DNA of 64,000 nt from Chitinophagaceae bacterium (GCA_016720775.1 JADKJX010000001.1:1054001-1118000), one strand, 5' to 3'; positions 27,155-36,369 are shown, numbered from the stretch's first letter. Notes: generated by a model from the sequence alone, not told the origin. Numbers and translations are program-made.

Positions 27155-28207
27155 TTGTTATTACATGAACAATATATGCGACGTTGCCTTCAACTGGCAG
27201 AAATGGGAGCTGGGCAGGTCGCACCCAACCCGATGGTAGGTGCTGTGCTTGTGTATGCCGGCAGGATGATTGGTGAAGGGTATCACCAGAGATATGGTGA
27301 GGCCCATGCCGAGGTGAATTGCATAAATAGTGTTTCTGAAAACGATAAGCAATTCATTGCCGCAAGTACCTTGTATGTTTCACTGGAACCCTGTGCTCAT
27401 TTTGGTAAAACTCCCCCCTGCACAGATCTCATCATTAAAAACAAAATACCGGTTGTTATTATTGGTTGCCGCGACAGTTTTGCTGAAGTGAGTGGAAAAA
27501 GAATTGAAAAACTAACGCAAGCCGGTATAAATATTACTGTGGGCGTTTTAGAGAAAGAATGCCTTGCGTTAAACAAACGCTTTTTTACATTCCATAACCA
27601 GCAACGGCCATATGTCATTTTAAAATGGGCACAAAGCAGTGATGGAAAGATAACGGGCAACAATTCCTCAAGAATGCTGATCAGCAATGAAACGAGCAAC
27701 CGGCTGGTTCATAAATGGCGGGGTGAAGAAGCTGCGATCCTGGTGGGAACAAATACGGCATTGAATGATGACCCGGCTTTAACGGCAAGGCTGTGGCTCG
27801 GCAAAGATCCCGTAAGAGGGGTGATCGATAAAGAACTGAAATTGCCGGCGCACTTAAAACTTTTCGATGGCAGTACAGAAACGATCGTTTTCAATTATTT
27901 GAAAAAAGAAGATAACGGCAAGCTGCATTACCTGCAATTGAACAGGCAGGATGATCTTCTTCAGCAATTGCTGTCTGCTCTTTATGAAATGCAACTGCAG
28001 TCGTTGCTGGTAGAGGGAGGAACAAAACTGCTGCAGTCATTTATTGATGACGGTTTATGGGATGAAGCAAGGATAATATGCAATGAACAATTGACAATGG
28101 GCAATGGATTGAATGCCCCGGTTTTAAAAAATAAGGCCCTGTTAAGGGAAGAAAGAGTGGATACAGATGTTATTTCTTTCTTTGGAAATGCAAGTAAACA
28201 GGGATAA
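27155..28207 (+). CDS. ribD: Bifunctional riboflavin biosynthesis deaminase/reductase RibD
   Basis: Catalyses the second and third steps of riboflavin synthesis: deamination then NADPH-dependent reduction of the pyrimidine intermediate. The deaminase half has the zinc motifs HAEVNCINSV and CAHFGKTPPCTDLI. The reductase half has WAQSSDGKITG, ILVGTNTALNDDPALTAR and a GG motif in LLVEGGTKLLQSFI. The frame opens with TTG at 27155, which keeps the usual 'HEQYMRRCLQLAEMG' N-terminus; ATG 27176 would trim it. Other rib genes are not here. The YigZ-like gene follows 3 nt after the stop, so the two are probably cotranscribed. Confidence 0.93.
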   Translation: MLLHEQYMRRCLQLAEMGAGQVAPNPMVGAVLVYAGRMIGEGYHQRYGEAHAEVNCINSVSENDKQFIAASTLYVSLEPCAHFGKTPPCTDLIIKNKIPVVIIGCRDSFAEVSGKRIEKLTQAGINITVGVLEKECLALNKRFFTFHNQQRPYVILKWAQSSDGKITGNNSSRMLISNETSNRLVHKWRGEEAAILVGTNTALNDDPALTARLWLGKDPVRGVIDKELKLPAHLKLFDGSTETIVFNYLKKEDNGKLHYLQLNRQDDLLQQLLSALYEMQLQSLLVEGGTKLLQSFIDDGLWDEARIICNEQLTMGNGLNAPVLKNKALLREERVDTDVISFFGNASKQG

Positions 28208-28210
28208 GTA

Positions 28211-28816
28211 ATGAACGAAGATTTTTATTTCACTATAGATAAGCCATCAACTGCTGAATTCAAAGACCGGGGTAGTAAGTTCATTGCTTATGCTTTTCCT
28301 ATTGAAACGACTGATGATTTTAAATCGCAACTCCAGCTTTTAAAGAAAGATCATCCCAAAGCAGTCCACCATTGCTTCGCCTATCGTATCGGTACCGATG
28401 GAAATAATTTCCGTTCATCGGATGATGGGGAGCCATCCGGTACTGCAGGGAAACCGATCCTGGGGCAGATAGACAGCAAGGGAATAACCAATGCGGCCGT
28501 CATCGTGATTCGTTACTGGGGCGGCACCATGCTGGGTGTGCCGGGACTCATCAATGCATATAAAACAACTACAGCGCTGGCATTGCAGGTAACGCCGGTA
28601 GTGCAAAGACAAGTTGAAGTTATTTATTCCATTGAATTCGATTACACACGTATGAATGAAGTGATGATGGTCATAAAGCAATACAACTGCACTGTTCTCT
28701 CCAATGAAATGCAGTTGTTCTGCGTCATTAAGACGGGTATCCCAAAAAACCGTTTGGAGGAAGCGCTGTATAAATTGAAAGACCTGCAAAATGTCAGTAT
28801 AAAAAAATGCGGCTAA
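28211..28816 (+). CDS. YigZ/IMPACT-family protein
   Basis: 201-residue cytoplasmic protein of the UPF0029/IMPACT family, implicated in other bacteria in translation-related functions. Landmarks are FKDRGSKFIAYAFPI, KAVHHCFAYRIG, FRSSDDGEPSGTAGKPIL and NAAVIVIRYWGGTMLGVPGL. The C-terminal half is a UPF0029-type ferredoxin-like domain. It starts 3 nt after ribD. The molecular activity is not established. Confidence 0.9.
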   Translation: MNEDFYFTIDKPSTAEFKDRGSKFIAYAFPIETTDDFKSQLQLLKKDHPKAVHHCFAYRIGTDGNNFRSSDDGEPSGTAGKPILGQIDSKGITNAAVIVIRYWGGTMLGVPGLINAYKTTTALALQVTPVVQRQVEVIYSIEFDYTRMNEVMMVIKQYNCTVLSNEMQLFCVIKTGIPKNRLEEALYKLKDLQNVSIKKCG

Positions 28817-28886
28817 TAAGGCCGGAATTTGTAATTTTCTGAAATGAGCCATAATAAAATTTTAATCAATCAAAATGTTACAGGCG

Positions 28887-28910
28887 AACCTGACTGCCGT
28901 CAGGCAGGTT
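28887..28910. repeat. Small hairpin repeat (AACCTG...CAGGTT)
   Basis: AACCTGACTG (28887-28896) pairs with CAGGCAGGTT (28901-28910) around a CCGT loop with one mismatch. It sits in the 139-bp spacer between the YigZ and DUF962 genes. No T-run follows, so it is more likely a dispersed palindromic repeat than a terminator. Confidence 0.5.
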
Positions 28911-28955
28911 CTATGTGGCTAAAATCAATAAATATTAACACATAAAAACAATTTT

Positions 28956-29297
28956 ATGGCAACTGAAAAGAAGTATAAAAGTTTCTGGAGCTTCTATCCT
29001 TATTACCTCACCGAACACGGAGACCTGGCAAACCGTACCCTGCACTTCATTGGCACTGCTGGATTACTTTGCATATTAGTAGTTGCCATTGCCTTGCAAA
29101 AATGGTGGATGCTGGCGCTGATACCCGTTTGCGGTTATGGCTTTGCCTGGGTTGGACATTTTTTTATTGAAAAGAACAAACCCGCCACATTCACGTATCC
29201 TTTGTACAGCCTGGGCAGTGATTTTGTGATGTTCTGGCACATACTTACCGGGCAGATCGGAAAAAAACTGGCAGAAGCAAAGAAAATCATCGGCTGA
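28956..29297 (+). CDS. Mpo1/DUF962-family small membrane protein
   Basis: 113 residues: SFWSFYPYYLTEHGDLANRTLHF at the start (the family's H-x3-N-R-x3-H type motif), two or three membrane spans (IGTAGLLCILVVAIALQ; WWMLALIPVCGYGFAWVGHFF) and EKNKPATFTYPLYSLGSDF, a hallmark of DUF962. The yeast member Mpo1 is a fatty-acid 2-hydroxy dioxygenase; that activity is only an inference here. It ends one base before the MmcQ-like gene begins. Confidence 0.85.
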   Translation: MATEKKYKSFWSFYPYYLTEHGDLANRTLHFIGTAGLLCILVVAIALQKWWMLALIPVCGYGFAWVGHFFIEKNKPATFTYPLYSLGSDFVMFWHILTGQIGKKLAEAKKIIG

Positions 29298-29298
29298 T

Positions 29299-29631
29299 AT
29301 GAACATAGAAACGATCCGTGAATATATTTTACAAAAGCCTTCTGTTACGGAAGGTTTTCCTTTTGGAGAAGATACGCTTGTGTTTAAAGTGAATGAAAAA
29401 ATTTTCCTTCTTGCTGGGTTGGATAGCTTTCCGCTGCAGTTCAATGTAAAATGTGATCCGGAAAAAGCAATTCAGCTAAGGGAAGATCACCCCGAATCTG
29501 TTCTGCCCGGGTACCACATGAATAAAAAGCATTGGAATACAATTATTGTAGATGGAAGATTATCTGCAAAACAAATAAAGGAGATGATAGACGATTCTTA
29601 TGCCCTGGTTGCCCCGAAAAAGAGAAAATGA
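29299..29631 (+). CDS. MmcQ/YjbR-family protein
   Basis: 110 residues with the CyaY-like fold of MmcQ/YjbR proteins: IREYILQKPSVTEGFPFGED, VFKVNEKIFLLAGL, FNVKCDPEKAIQLREDH, VLPGYHMNKKHWNTIIVDG and MIDDSYALVAPKKRK. Family members are described as DNA-binding, but function is poorly known. It is almost fused to the upstream DUF962 gene, so they share a transcript. Confidence 0.9.
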   Translation: MNIETIREYILQKPSVTEGFPFGEDTLVFKVNEKIFLLAGLDSFPLQFNVKCDPEKAIQLREDHPESVLPGYHMNKKHWNTIIVDGRLSAKQIKEMIDDSYALVAPKKRK

Positions 29632-29713
29632 TGTTGCTACTTACCGACCTGGTCAGTACACAGATTTCAACTATTGATTTTGATGAGTATATTTGAAGGT
29701 GCGTCGTAACTTA

Positions 29714-31543
29714 ATGATACAAGGCTTTGGTTATTTTGTTGTCCTAATAACCTCCCTCGCTGTAAATACGGTGCAGGCGCAAAACAACAACACCGAACAG
29801 CTATTACTAAAAAAGTACCAACAGGCTAAAACCGATTCTGAAAAGGTTTACCGGCTATGCCCGCTCATCGATTATCATTATGCCCTTAATCATGAATACA
29901 AGGCCGACAGCCTGCGGGAGATACAATTGATAGCCGCGGAAGAAAGCAGGAGCCCGTCACTTATGTTGTATGTCTTGTTTCCTGTTTACAGTAACAGCAT
30001 CAGTGGCAACAGCAGCAATACCCGGTTCAATAAAGAAATGGAATTTGCCAACCGGGCCTTGGAATACTGCAGGTCCATTGACCGCAAAGAGTATGAAGCA
30101 CTCGCCTATGCAACCATTGCAGCGGTATACCGCAACAGCGGGCAGCCGGACCTTGCCTTAAAAAATGCGGACATCGCTTTTACTACGGCCATCAGTTCAG
30201 GCAGCGATTCCATTAAAGTAGTAACCGCCCTTGAATTAGGGGATGTGTTCATGCAGAAGAAAGACCTGCTGATGGCTTTCCGGAAATTCAGCAATGCCTA
30301 TGATATTGCCAATAACAAGCGTAACAATTACTTACTTTCATCGGTGTATTCTCATTTCTCCCAGTTGTACATAAGGCTGAAAAGTAATGAGCAGGCTAAG
30401 GAGTATATTTTAAAGAGCATTGCATTAAACACAAAGGCCGGGAACACAAAGGGACTGATCAAAGATTATATCCTTATTGGTAAGATCGTTGACTTTATCC
30501 CGGCTAAAAATTACCTGCAAAGGGCTGGGTTGCTGGCAGAGTCTATCAACGACCCGGTGCTGAAACTGCAGATCGATCAAACCCTCTTTATCCAGTACAT
30601 GATCAATGATAACAGCGAAAACACGTTCCGGTTCCTGGAAGCACACCCGGGTGTTAAACAGGCTTTGTATGGTCCCGGAGATCATAATTATGAATGGGTG
30701 GTAGGGGAGATATTTTTATACAGTAATAAATACGATTCAGCATATGTGCATTTTAAAAAAGCCGAACCCGCCTATGGGGCCAGCTACAATATTTCAGGAA
30801 GGATAAACTTTTTATCGGAACTGGCTGATTGTTGCCGGGGGCTGAAACTATACAAAGAAGCCATATCGTATTATACCACCACGTTGCAACTGGCAAATAC
30901 CACGCTCAATGTAAGGGTACAGAACAATTGCCTGAATGCATTGCAGCAATTGTATTATGCAACCGGTGATTTTCAGAAGGCGTATGAGTATGCCAACCGG
31001 AATAACCTGTACCAGGACAGCGTGAATAAACTGAATAAGGAAAAAGACCTTGTGCTGATGGAGATCGATAATGAGAACAAACGCATCCAGAAAGAAAATG
31101 AACTGGTAGAAAAAGCCCTGCAACGCAAGCATGATGCCCAATACATGCTGATCACCATTATTGTCGCCGGTGCATTTATTTTGCTGGTGTTGCTGGGCCT
31201 GTTCACCGTTTCAACCACTACTATTAAAGTGCTTGGATTCTTTTCCTTTATATTTTTCTTTGAACTGGTCACCTTGCTGCTGGATACCTGGATACACGAT
31301 AAAACCCATGGCGAACCCTGGAAAATATGGCTCATCAAGATCTGCATCATATCGCTGATGCTTCCGCTTCATCATTGGCTAGAGCATAAACTTATCCATT
31401 ACCTCATAAGCCGGAAGCTGATCCGGGTAGGTAGTTTTTTTTCGCCCCGCAAATTTTTCACACGGTTTAAAAAACAAACTGCTCCTGTTGTATCAACAAC
31501 AGAAGCAGTGGCATCAACCGGTGATGCAAAAGAAACAGCGTGA
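29714..31543 (+). CDS. TPR-repeat membrane protein, kinase-less sensor-like
   Basis: About 609 residues. Start ATG 29714 gives the leader MIQGFGYFVVLITSLAVNTVQAQ; the longer frame uses TTG at 29693. TPR helices fill about 400 residues, then a coiled coil (LNKEKDLVLMEIDNENKRIQK) leads into hydrophobic spans (LITIIVAGAFILLVLLGLF; VLGFFSFIFFFELVTLLLD; ICIISLMLPLHHWLEHKLI) and a Thr/Ala-rich tail. The architecture up to the first span matches TPR histidine kinases such as the one at 11955, but no kinase or output domain is present. Function unknown. Its stop abuts the convergent lipoprotein gene. Confidence 0.75.
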   Translation: MIQGFGYFVVLITSLAVNTVQAQNNNTEQLLLKKYQQAKTDSEKVYRLCPLIDYHYALNHEYKADSLREIQLIAAEESRSPSLMLYVLFPVYSNSISGNSSNTRFNKEMEFANRALEYCRSIDRKEYEALAYATIAAVYRNSGQPDLALKNADIAFTTAISSGSDSIKVVTALELGDVFMQKKDLLMAFRKFSNAYDIANNKRNNYLLSSVYSHFSQLYIRLKSNEQAKEYILKSIALNTKAGNTKGLIKDYILIGKIVDFIPAKNYLQRAGLLAESINDPVLKLQIDQTLFIQYMINDNSENTFRFLEAHPGVKQALYGPGDHNYEWVVGEIFLYSNKYDSAYVHFKKAEPAYGASYNISGRINFLSELADCCRGLKLYKEAISYYTTTLQLANTTLNVRVQNNCLNALQQLYYATGDFQKAYEYANRNNLYQDSVNKLNKEKDLVLMEIDNENKRIQKENELVEKALQRKHDAQYMLITIIVAGAFILLVLLGLFTVSTTTIKVLGFFSFIFFFELVTLLLDTWIHDKTHGEPWKIWLIKICIISLMLPLHHWLEHKLIHYLISRKLIRVGSFFSPRKFFTRFKKQTAPVVSTTEAVASTGDAKETA

Positions 31544-32476
31544 CTACCTGGTATAAATAAATGCTGTTTCACAGGAATTCGGTGGCGGGCATATGGTGCC
31601 AAAATCATAATAAATAAATTGGGAGGCAGCCTTTAAGCTGGGTTTCTTAAAGGCAAACAACAAACATGTCCTGTCTTGTATATCAGATGCTGATATTGGA
31701 GGTTTAGCCGGATGATGGTCAACATATCGCTGGGCATCAGAACTTGTATAGGCACCCATAGCAAGGTAAATATCCGTTGTAGGGGTTCCGGCCCTGGTCA
31801 TTGAATCTACCAGGTACCTGATTGAAGCGATATCAAATTTTACCCGTTGTGTCAAAGGGTGAATCGGATTTTTCCCATCCTGGTACTGAACATCGTAGTT
31901 GGCAATGGTGGGACCAGGGTCAAAACCAGCCTGGCCTGTGGTATTAAAAATGAGCGGGTAGTTTGCTACAGTTTCACAGGAATTTGGTGGCGGACAAATG
32001 GTTCCCATATCCAGTGCGTAAATAAACTGGCCGGTAGGGGTTTTATAGGCAATCACCAGACAGGGTTTATTTAAGATCGCCAGCGAGTCGCCATGTGATA
32101 ATGTGGAATGGCCTCTCAGGTACCAGTTTACGGCAGCAGGGGTATAGGCTGCATAAAGAAAATGCACTTCTTTGGCCGATACATTGAATTTCCTGTCGAG
32201 TGAATCTATGAACAGGTTAAAATTATTATAGCTGAACTTAACGGTTTTGGTTTTAGAAAAAAGATCGGGGTATTTGCTTAGATTCTGAATGGTTGAATCG
32301 GGATTAAAGCCTGGGATAGGAGCCGCAAAAAAGGCTTTCATTTGTTCCAGGCCCGGGTCCTGCTTAGCGGCAACCTTTGTTGAATCAGCACCGGATCCCT
32401 CACTCTTGTTATTATCATTGCAGCCAACTGCCGTAACCAGTTGCAGGCATATGGCGTAGAAGAAAACCTTTCTCAT
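31544..32476 (-). CDS. Lipoprotein with duplicated GTICPPPNSCET domain
   Basis: 310 residues. MRKVFFYAICLQLVTAVGC ends in a plausible lipobox with Cys 19, so it should be a lipoprotein. The rest appears to be two homologous domains of about 135 residues, each ending in 'IY..D.GTICPPPNSCET' (about residues 157-168 and 293-304). The paired Cys in that motif could form disulfides. I do not recognise the family. It is convergent with the TPR membrane protein and shares no spacer with it. Confidence 0.7.
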   Translation of the reverse strand: MRKVFFYAICLQLVTAVGCNDNNKSEGSGADSTKVAAKQDPGLEQMKAFFAAPIPGFNPDSTIQNLSKYPDLFSKTKTVKFSYNNFNLFIDSLDRKFNVSAKEVHFLYAAYTPAAVNWYLRGHSTLSHGDSLAILNKPCLVIAYKTPTGQFIYALDMGTICPPPNSCETVANYPLIFNTTGQAGFDPGPTIANYDVQYQDGKNPIHPLTQRVKFDIASIRYLVDSMTRAGTPTTDIYLAMGAYTSSDAQRYVDHHPAKPPISASDIQDRTCLLFAFKKPSLKAASQFIYYDFGTICPPPNSCETAFIYTR

Positions 32477-32637
32477 AAATAAATAGTTTAGGGGGTAAAT
32501 AATACTATAAACCTAGTGTTATTCTATGTCAAATGCAAGCATGGCGGTAAATATCCGGCATATTAAAAAACTTCAGGACATACCGGGAACTGATAATTGT
32601 GAAGCTAATGAGTTAAGCGAAATATCATTCAGGGACT

Positions 32638-33252
32638 TTATTTTCTTTCATATTTCCAGTTTCTTCCTTTCCCTTCTGCGATCCATTCCAGTGCAGTAGC
32701 CATTCTTTTATTTCTCGTCTCTTCTGTTTTGGCTTCGGTGATCCATTGCAGGTATTCCTTTCTGTGGGAAAAGGCAAAATTGTCAAATACCTGCTTTGCT
32801 TTTTTATTTTTGCTTAAGGCTTTTGTAAAATAATCAGGCACTACCAGTTCTTTCTTCTCCGTTGGTTTTGGTTTTGCAACTTTTATTCCCTGCTCATTCA
32901 GCTTCATGGCTTCCTTTATCCAGGCGGTCATTTTTTTGTCGGCAGGAAGATCTTTTAAGGAAGTGATCTTTCCCAAATGTCCCATCGCAACTTCTGACTT
33001 TGCCATTTCGGCCAGTGCGGGGTCTTTCATTAGTGCTGCTTTCCAAAACCCGAATGAGGCATGTTGTTTAAAGGCTGCCATGCTGCACATCATCTCGCCT
33101 TTGTAATCAAAGTGCGGAAAGCTCCATTTCATTTTCTCTTCTACCTCCGGGCATGTTTTGTGCACCAGTTCCCGGATATGATTTAAAATGGGTTTTGAAA
33201 AATCAGCCGATTTGGCGATGTAGGCATCTATTGCCTTTTCCTTCTTTGCCAT
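32638..33252 (-). CDS. YdeI/OmdA-family protein with DUF1801 domain
   Basis: 204 residues. The N-terminal DUF1801 part has IDAYIAKSADFSKPILNHIREL, CPEVEEKMKWSFPHFDYKG and FGFWKAALMKD. The C-terminal YdeI/OmpD-associated part has VVPDYFTKALSKNKKAKQVF, FAFSHRKEYLQWITEAKTEE and RNKRMATALEWIAEGKGRNW. Such proteins are small, cytoplasmic and of unclear role. The methyltransferase gene lies 10 nt upstream on the same strand, so the two probably form an operon. Confidence 0.88.
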   Translation of the reverse strand: MAKKEKAIDAYIAKSADFSKPILNHIRELVHKTCPEVEEKMKWSFPHFDYKGEMMCSMAAFKQHASFGFWKAALMKDPALAEMAKSEVAMGHLGKITSLKDLPADKKMTAWIKEAMKLNEQGIKVAKPKPTEKKELVVPDYFTKALSKNKKAKQVFDNFAFSHRKEYLQWITEAKTEETRNKRMATALEWIAEGKGRNWKYERK

Positions 33253-33262
33253 GATTTAAAAT

Positions 33263-34015
33263 TTAATTGATCTTTTTTCTTGCTGTACACATCCAGTCCC
33301 AGGGATACGGATCCTTCAGCCATTTGGGCGGTTTGTGGAATTCGGTATTCCAGCCGTAATTTATCTTTTTTACCAGGTTTACTTCAAACCCTTCTAAAGT
33401 AAGAAGTAATTCCAGTTCTTCTTTTAAATAATGCTTGGTAGGTACGTTGTCAATATCGGTAACACCCTGCCTGAAGTTACTTACTTTTTGAATGGCTTCT
33501 TTGCCGGCAGGAGGTTTATCATTATCTGCATCATCCACATTCCATCGGTCGGCAATGATATTGGTATACAGTTTTGATTCCAGTGAAGGAACCACCAGCA
33601 CCAGTTCGCCACCTGCATTGATGCAGAGAGAGAGCGACTGAAAGAAATTTATCCGTTTCTCCAGTGAATCGGTAAGGATGGCATTGATGCAGATGGCCGT
33701 ATCGCAGGGCGTGACCGTAAGCTCATCTGCTGAAAAATCCATGCGGCTATATTCCACGTTGGTATACTCCGGGTATTTTTCTTTTGCGATCTGCAGATTT
33801 TTAGCCGAGATATCAGCAGCGATCACCATTTTAAAATTGGGAGCCAGTACGGGTAACCATTTACCCACGGCGCAACCAATGTCTATCACCGTTTTGTCGG
33901 GAGATGCCATTTCTTCAATAGCGGCAACAATGCTGCCCGAAGTATCGTTGCGCAGAACATCAAATATCTCCGTTTCATATTTTGGGGCGATCGTTTCCCA
34001 GTATTTTCTATCCAT
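33263..34015 (-). CDS. Class I SAM-dependent methyltransferase
   Basis: 250 residues with a Rossmann-type methyltransferase domain: TVIDIGCAVGKWLPVLA (motif I, SAM binding), MVIAADISAKNLQIAKEKYP (motif II), then CDTAICINAILTDSL and GGELVLVVPSLESKLY. The C-terminus ends PPKWLKDPYPWDWMCTARKK. The substrate cannot be inferred. It precedes the YdeI-like gene on the same strand. Confidence 0.85.
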   Translation of the reverse strand: MDRKYWETIAPKYETEIFDVLRNDTSGSIVAAIEEMASPDKTVIDIGCAVGKWLPVLAPNFKMVIAADISAKNLQIAKEKYPEYTNVEYSRMDFSADELTVTPCDTAICINAILTDSLEKRINFFQSLSLCINAGGELVLVVPSLESKLYTNIIADRWNVDDADNDKPPAGKEAIQKVSNFRQGVTDIDNVPTKHYLKEELELLLTLEGFEVNLVKKINYGWNTEFHKPPKWLKDPYPWDWMCTARKKIN

Positions 34016-34152
34016 GGGTGATGAGTGGTTGGATAGTTAAGGTAGAAATTTATTTTCTGCAGCCGGTTAGCCAGGGAACTATTTTTTACACAAGATATAC
34101 ATGGCAATCAAAATTGTTGGTCATTCCGGTAATCATCGGGACAATAATGGCG

Positions 34153-34184
34153 AAAAAAAATGCTGATCGTTTTGATCAGCGCTT
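34153..34184 (-). terminator. Rho-independent terminator after the hydroxyacyl-CoA dehydrogenase gene
   Basis: On the minus strand GCTGATC and GATCAGC (plus coordinates 34162-34180, loop of 5) are followed by a run of eight T (A-run 34153-34160 on plus). A good intrinsic terminator for the gene ending at 34215. Confidence 0.8.
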
Positions 34185-34214
34185 TGAAATAATTCAGCGA
34201 AAATATTTTTTACT

Positions 34215-35108
34215 TTAATTCCTAAACCGCTCACTCACTATTAATTCCTTACTTCCTGCTGCATAGGTATAAAATCCTTCCCCGCTTTTAACACCTAACT
34301 TACCAGCCAGCACCATATTCACCAACAAAGGACATGGTGCATATTTAGGATTACCGAAACCATCGTGCAGCACATTCAATATACTCAGGCAAACATCCAG
34401 TCCTATAAAATCAGCTAACTGCAATGGTCCCATCGGGTGTGCCATACCTAATTTCATTACGGTATCAATTTCTTCCACACCGGCCACGCCTTCAAACAAA
34501 CTGTAAATGGCTTCGTTGATCATCGGCATTAAAATGCGGTTTGCAATAAAGCCGGGATAATCATTAACAGCGCAGGGGATCTTGCCGAGTTGCTTACTTA
34601 GTTCAATGATGCTTTCTGTAACTTCTTTTTTAGTTGCATAGCCATTGATGATCTCAACAAGTTTCATTACCGGTACCGGGTTCATAAAATGCATCCCGAT
34701 CACCATGCCCGGCCTGTTGGTTACTGCTGCGATCTTTGTAATGGAGATGGAAGAAGTATTTGTTGCTAAAATACATCCGGCAGGCGCATAGGTGTCGATC
34801 TGTTCAAAAATAGTAAGTTTCAGTTCTATGTTTTCAGTGGCAGCTTCCACCACCAGGTTCGCATCTTTTACGCCTTCTGCCACTACAGAAAAAGTAGCAA
34901 TATTCGCCAGGGTGGATCTTTTCTGCTCTTCCGTTATCGTTCCTTTAGCAAGCTGCCGGTCTAAATTCTTATTGATGGTATCCATTGCCCGCTGCAATTG
35001 AGATGCATTAACATCCACGAGATTTACATTAAAACCAGATTGGGCGAATACATGGGCAATCCCGTTTCCCATAGTGCCGGCGCCGATGACGCTTACATTC
35101 TTTATCAT
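34215..35108 (-). CDS. hbd: 3-hydroxybutyryl-CoA (3-hydroxyacyl-CoA) dehydrogenase
   Basis: NAD-dependent oxidation of (S)-3-hydroxyacyl-CoA to 3-oxoacyl-CoA in the cytoplasm. 297 residues, single-function. It has the Rossmann motif VIGAGTMGNGIAHVFAQSG at the N-terminus, catalytic His in GMHFMNPVPVMKLVEI, and the C-terminal dimer domain with NDYPGFIANRILMPMINEAI and MKLGMAHPMGPLQLADFIGLD. The neighbour upstream on the same strand is a glutaryl-CoA-type acyl-CoA dehydrogenase. The pair could turn glutaryl-CoA to crotonyl-CoA and, with a hydratase not found here, on to acetoacetyl-CoA. A palindromic repeat separates them. Confidence 0.93.
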   Translation of the reverse strand: MIKNVSVIGAGTMGNGIAHVFAQSGFNVNLVDVNASQLQRAMDTINKNLDRQLAKGTITEEQKRSTLANIATFSVVAEGVKDANLVVEAATENIELKLTIFEQIDTYAPAGCILATNTSSISITKIAAVTNRPGMVIGMHFMNPVPVMKLVEIINGYATKKEVTESIIELSKQLGKIPCAVNDYPGFIANRILMPMINEAIYSLFEGVAGVEEIDTVMKLGMAHPMGPLQLADFIGLDVCLSILNVLHDGFGNPKYAPCPLLVNMVLAGKLGVKSGEGFYTYAAGSKELIVSERFRN

Positions 35109-35124
35109 AAAAGATTTTGTTAGT

Positions 35125-35184
35125 GGGCTAAAGCCCGTTAGAATTTAATTTGAATTGCCCGGCCCTTAAGGGCCGGGCAATTCA
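35125..35184. repeat. Palindromic element (GGGCTAAAGCCC family), copy 1, right arm absent
   Basis: Left arm GGGCTAAAGCCCG (35125-35137), then the core hairpin TTGCCCGGCCCTTAAGGGCC... (about 35154-35182). The right arm seen in other copies is missing. It directly abuts the TAA stop of the acyl-CoA dehydrogenase gene. See the other copies at 43685, 46397, 46908, 60966 and 62301. Confidence 0.85.
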
Positions 35185-36369
35185 TTATTTAAAAGCATTG
35201 ATCCCCGTCACATCCATTCCGGTTATCAGTAAATGAATATCATGCGTGCCTTCATAGGTGATCACGCTTTCCAGGTTCATCATGTGGCGCATTACGGAGT
35301 ATTCGCCGGTGATGCCCATGCCGCCCAGCATTTGTCTTGCACTGCGGCAAATGTTAGTGGCTACTTCACAGGCATTTCTTTTTGCCATGCTCACCTGTTG
35401 CGGGGTAACTTTTCCTTCGTTCATCAATACACCCAGGCGCCAGTTCAATAATTGGGCTTTGGTGATTTCAGTGACCATCTCCGCTAATTTCTTTTGCTGC
35501 AATTGAAAACTACCGATCGGTTTTCCAAACTGAATCCTTTCTTTGCTGTATTGCAAAGCCGTATCATAACAATCCATGGCGGCACCAATGGCGCCCCAGG
35601 CAATACCATATCTTGCTTTGGTCAAACATCCCAATGGCCCTTTCAATCCTTTTACATTGGGTAAAATATTTGCTTTGGGAACTTTTACATTGTCAAAGAC
35701 CAGTTCGCCGGTTGCGCTGGCACGTAAACTCCATTTGCCATGTGTGGTTGGCGTGCTGAATCCTTCCATACCTCTTTCCAATATTACTCCCCTTATATCG
35801 CCTGCTTCGTCTTTTGCCCAAACCACGGCCACCTGGCTAAAGGGTGCATTGCTGATCCACATTTTAGCGCCGTTCAATATTACGTGATCGCCGCCATCTT
35901 TAATATTACTGAGCATACCGCTGGGGTCACTGCCATGATTGGGTTCGGTCAATCCAAAACAACCCAGCCATTCACCGCTTGCCAGCTTGGGTAAATATTT
36001 CATGCGCTGTTCTTCATTGCCGTATTGATAAATGGGAAACATCACCAGGCTTCCCTGCACACTGGCAGTTGAGCGAACACCACTGTCACCACGTTCCAGT
36101 TCCTGCATCATCAGGCCATAGCTGATATAATCCAGTCCGCCGCCGCCATATCGTTCCGGCACCGTTGGGCCAAAGCAACCCAGTTCGCCCATTTGTTTTA
36201 CGATCTGTTGCGGGAATTCGGCCCGCTGGGCATAATCTTCTATAATAGGAGAGATCTCTTTTTTTACATAATTGCGTACGCTTTCCCGGATCAGTCTGTG
36301 TTCTTCGGTCAGCAGTTCATCTACATTAAAATAATCGGGAGATTGAAAATTGTCTGTTTTAGCAGCCAT
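35185..36369 (-). CDS. Acyl-CoA dehydrogenase, glutaryl-CoA dehydrogenase-like
   Basis: FAD enzyme, probably oxidising and decarboxylating glutaryl-CoA to crotonyl-CoA. 394 residues. GCDH-type landmarks are VPERYGGGGLDYISYGLMMQ, ELERGDSGVRSTASVQGSL, FGLTEPNHGSDPSGM, LRASATGELVFDNVKVPK and the catalytic Glu in ITYEGTHDIHLLITG. The RGDSGxRS and EPNHGSDP words separate it from short-chain acyl-CoA dehydrogenases. It may drain a pathway from lysine or tryptophan; the kynurenine cluster lies 7 kb away. The specific substrate is an inference. Confidence 0.85.
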   Translation of the reverse strand: MAAKTDNFQSPDYFNVDELLTEEHRLIRESVRNYVKKEISPIIEDYAQRAEFPQQIVKQMGELGCFGPTVPERYGGGGLDYISYGLMMQELERGDSGVRSTASVQGSLVMFPIYQYGNEEQRMKYLPKLASGEWLGCFGLTEPNHGSDPSGMLSNIKDGGDHVILNGAKMWISNAPFSQVAVVWAKDEAGDIRGVILERGMEGFSTPTTHGKWSLRASATGELVFDNVKVPKANILPNVKGLKGPLGCLTKARYGIAWGAIGAAMDCYDTALQYSKERIQFGKPIGSFQLQQKKLAEMVTEITKAQLLNWRLGVLMNEGKVTPQQVSMAKRNACEVATNICRSARQMLGGMGITGEYSVMRHMMNLESVITYEGTHDIHLLITGMDVTGINAFK

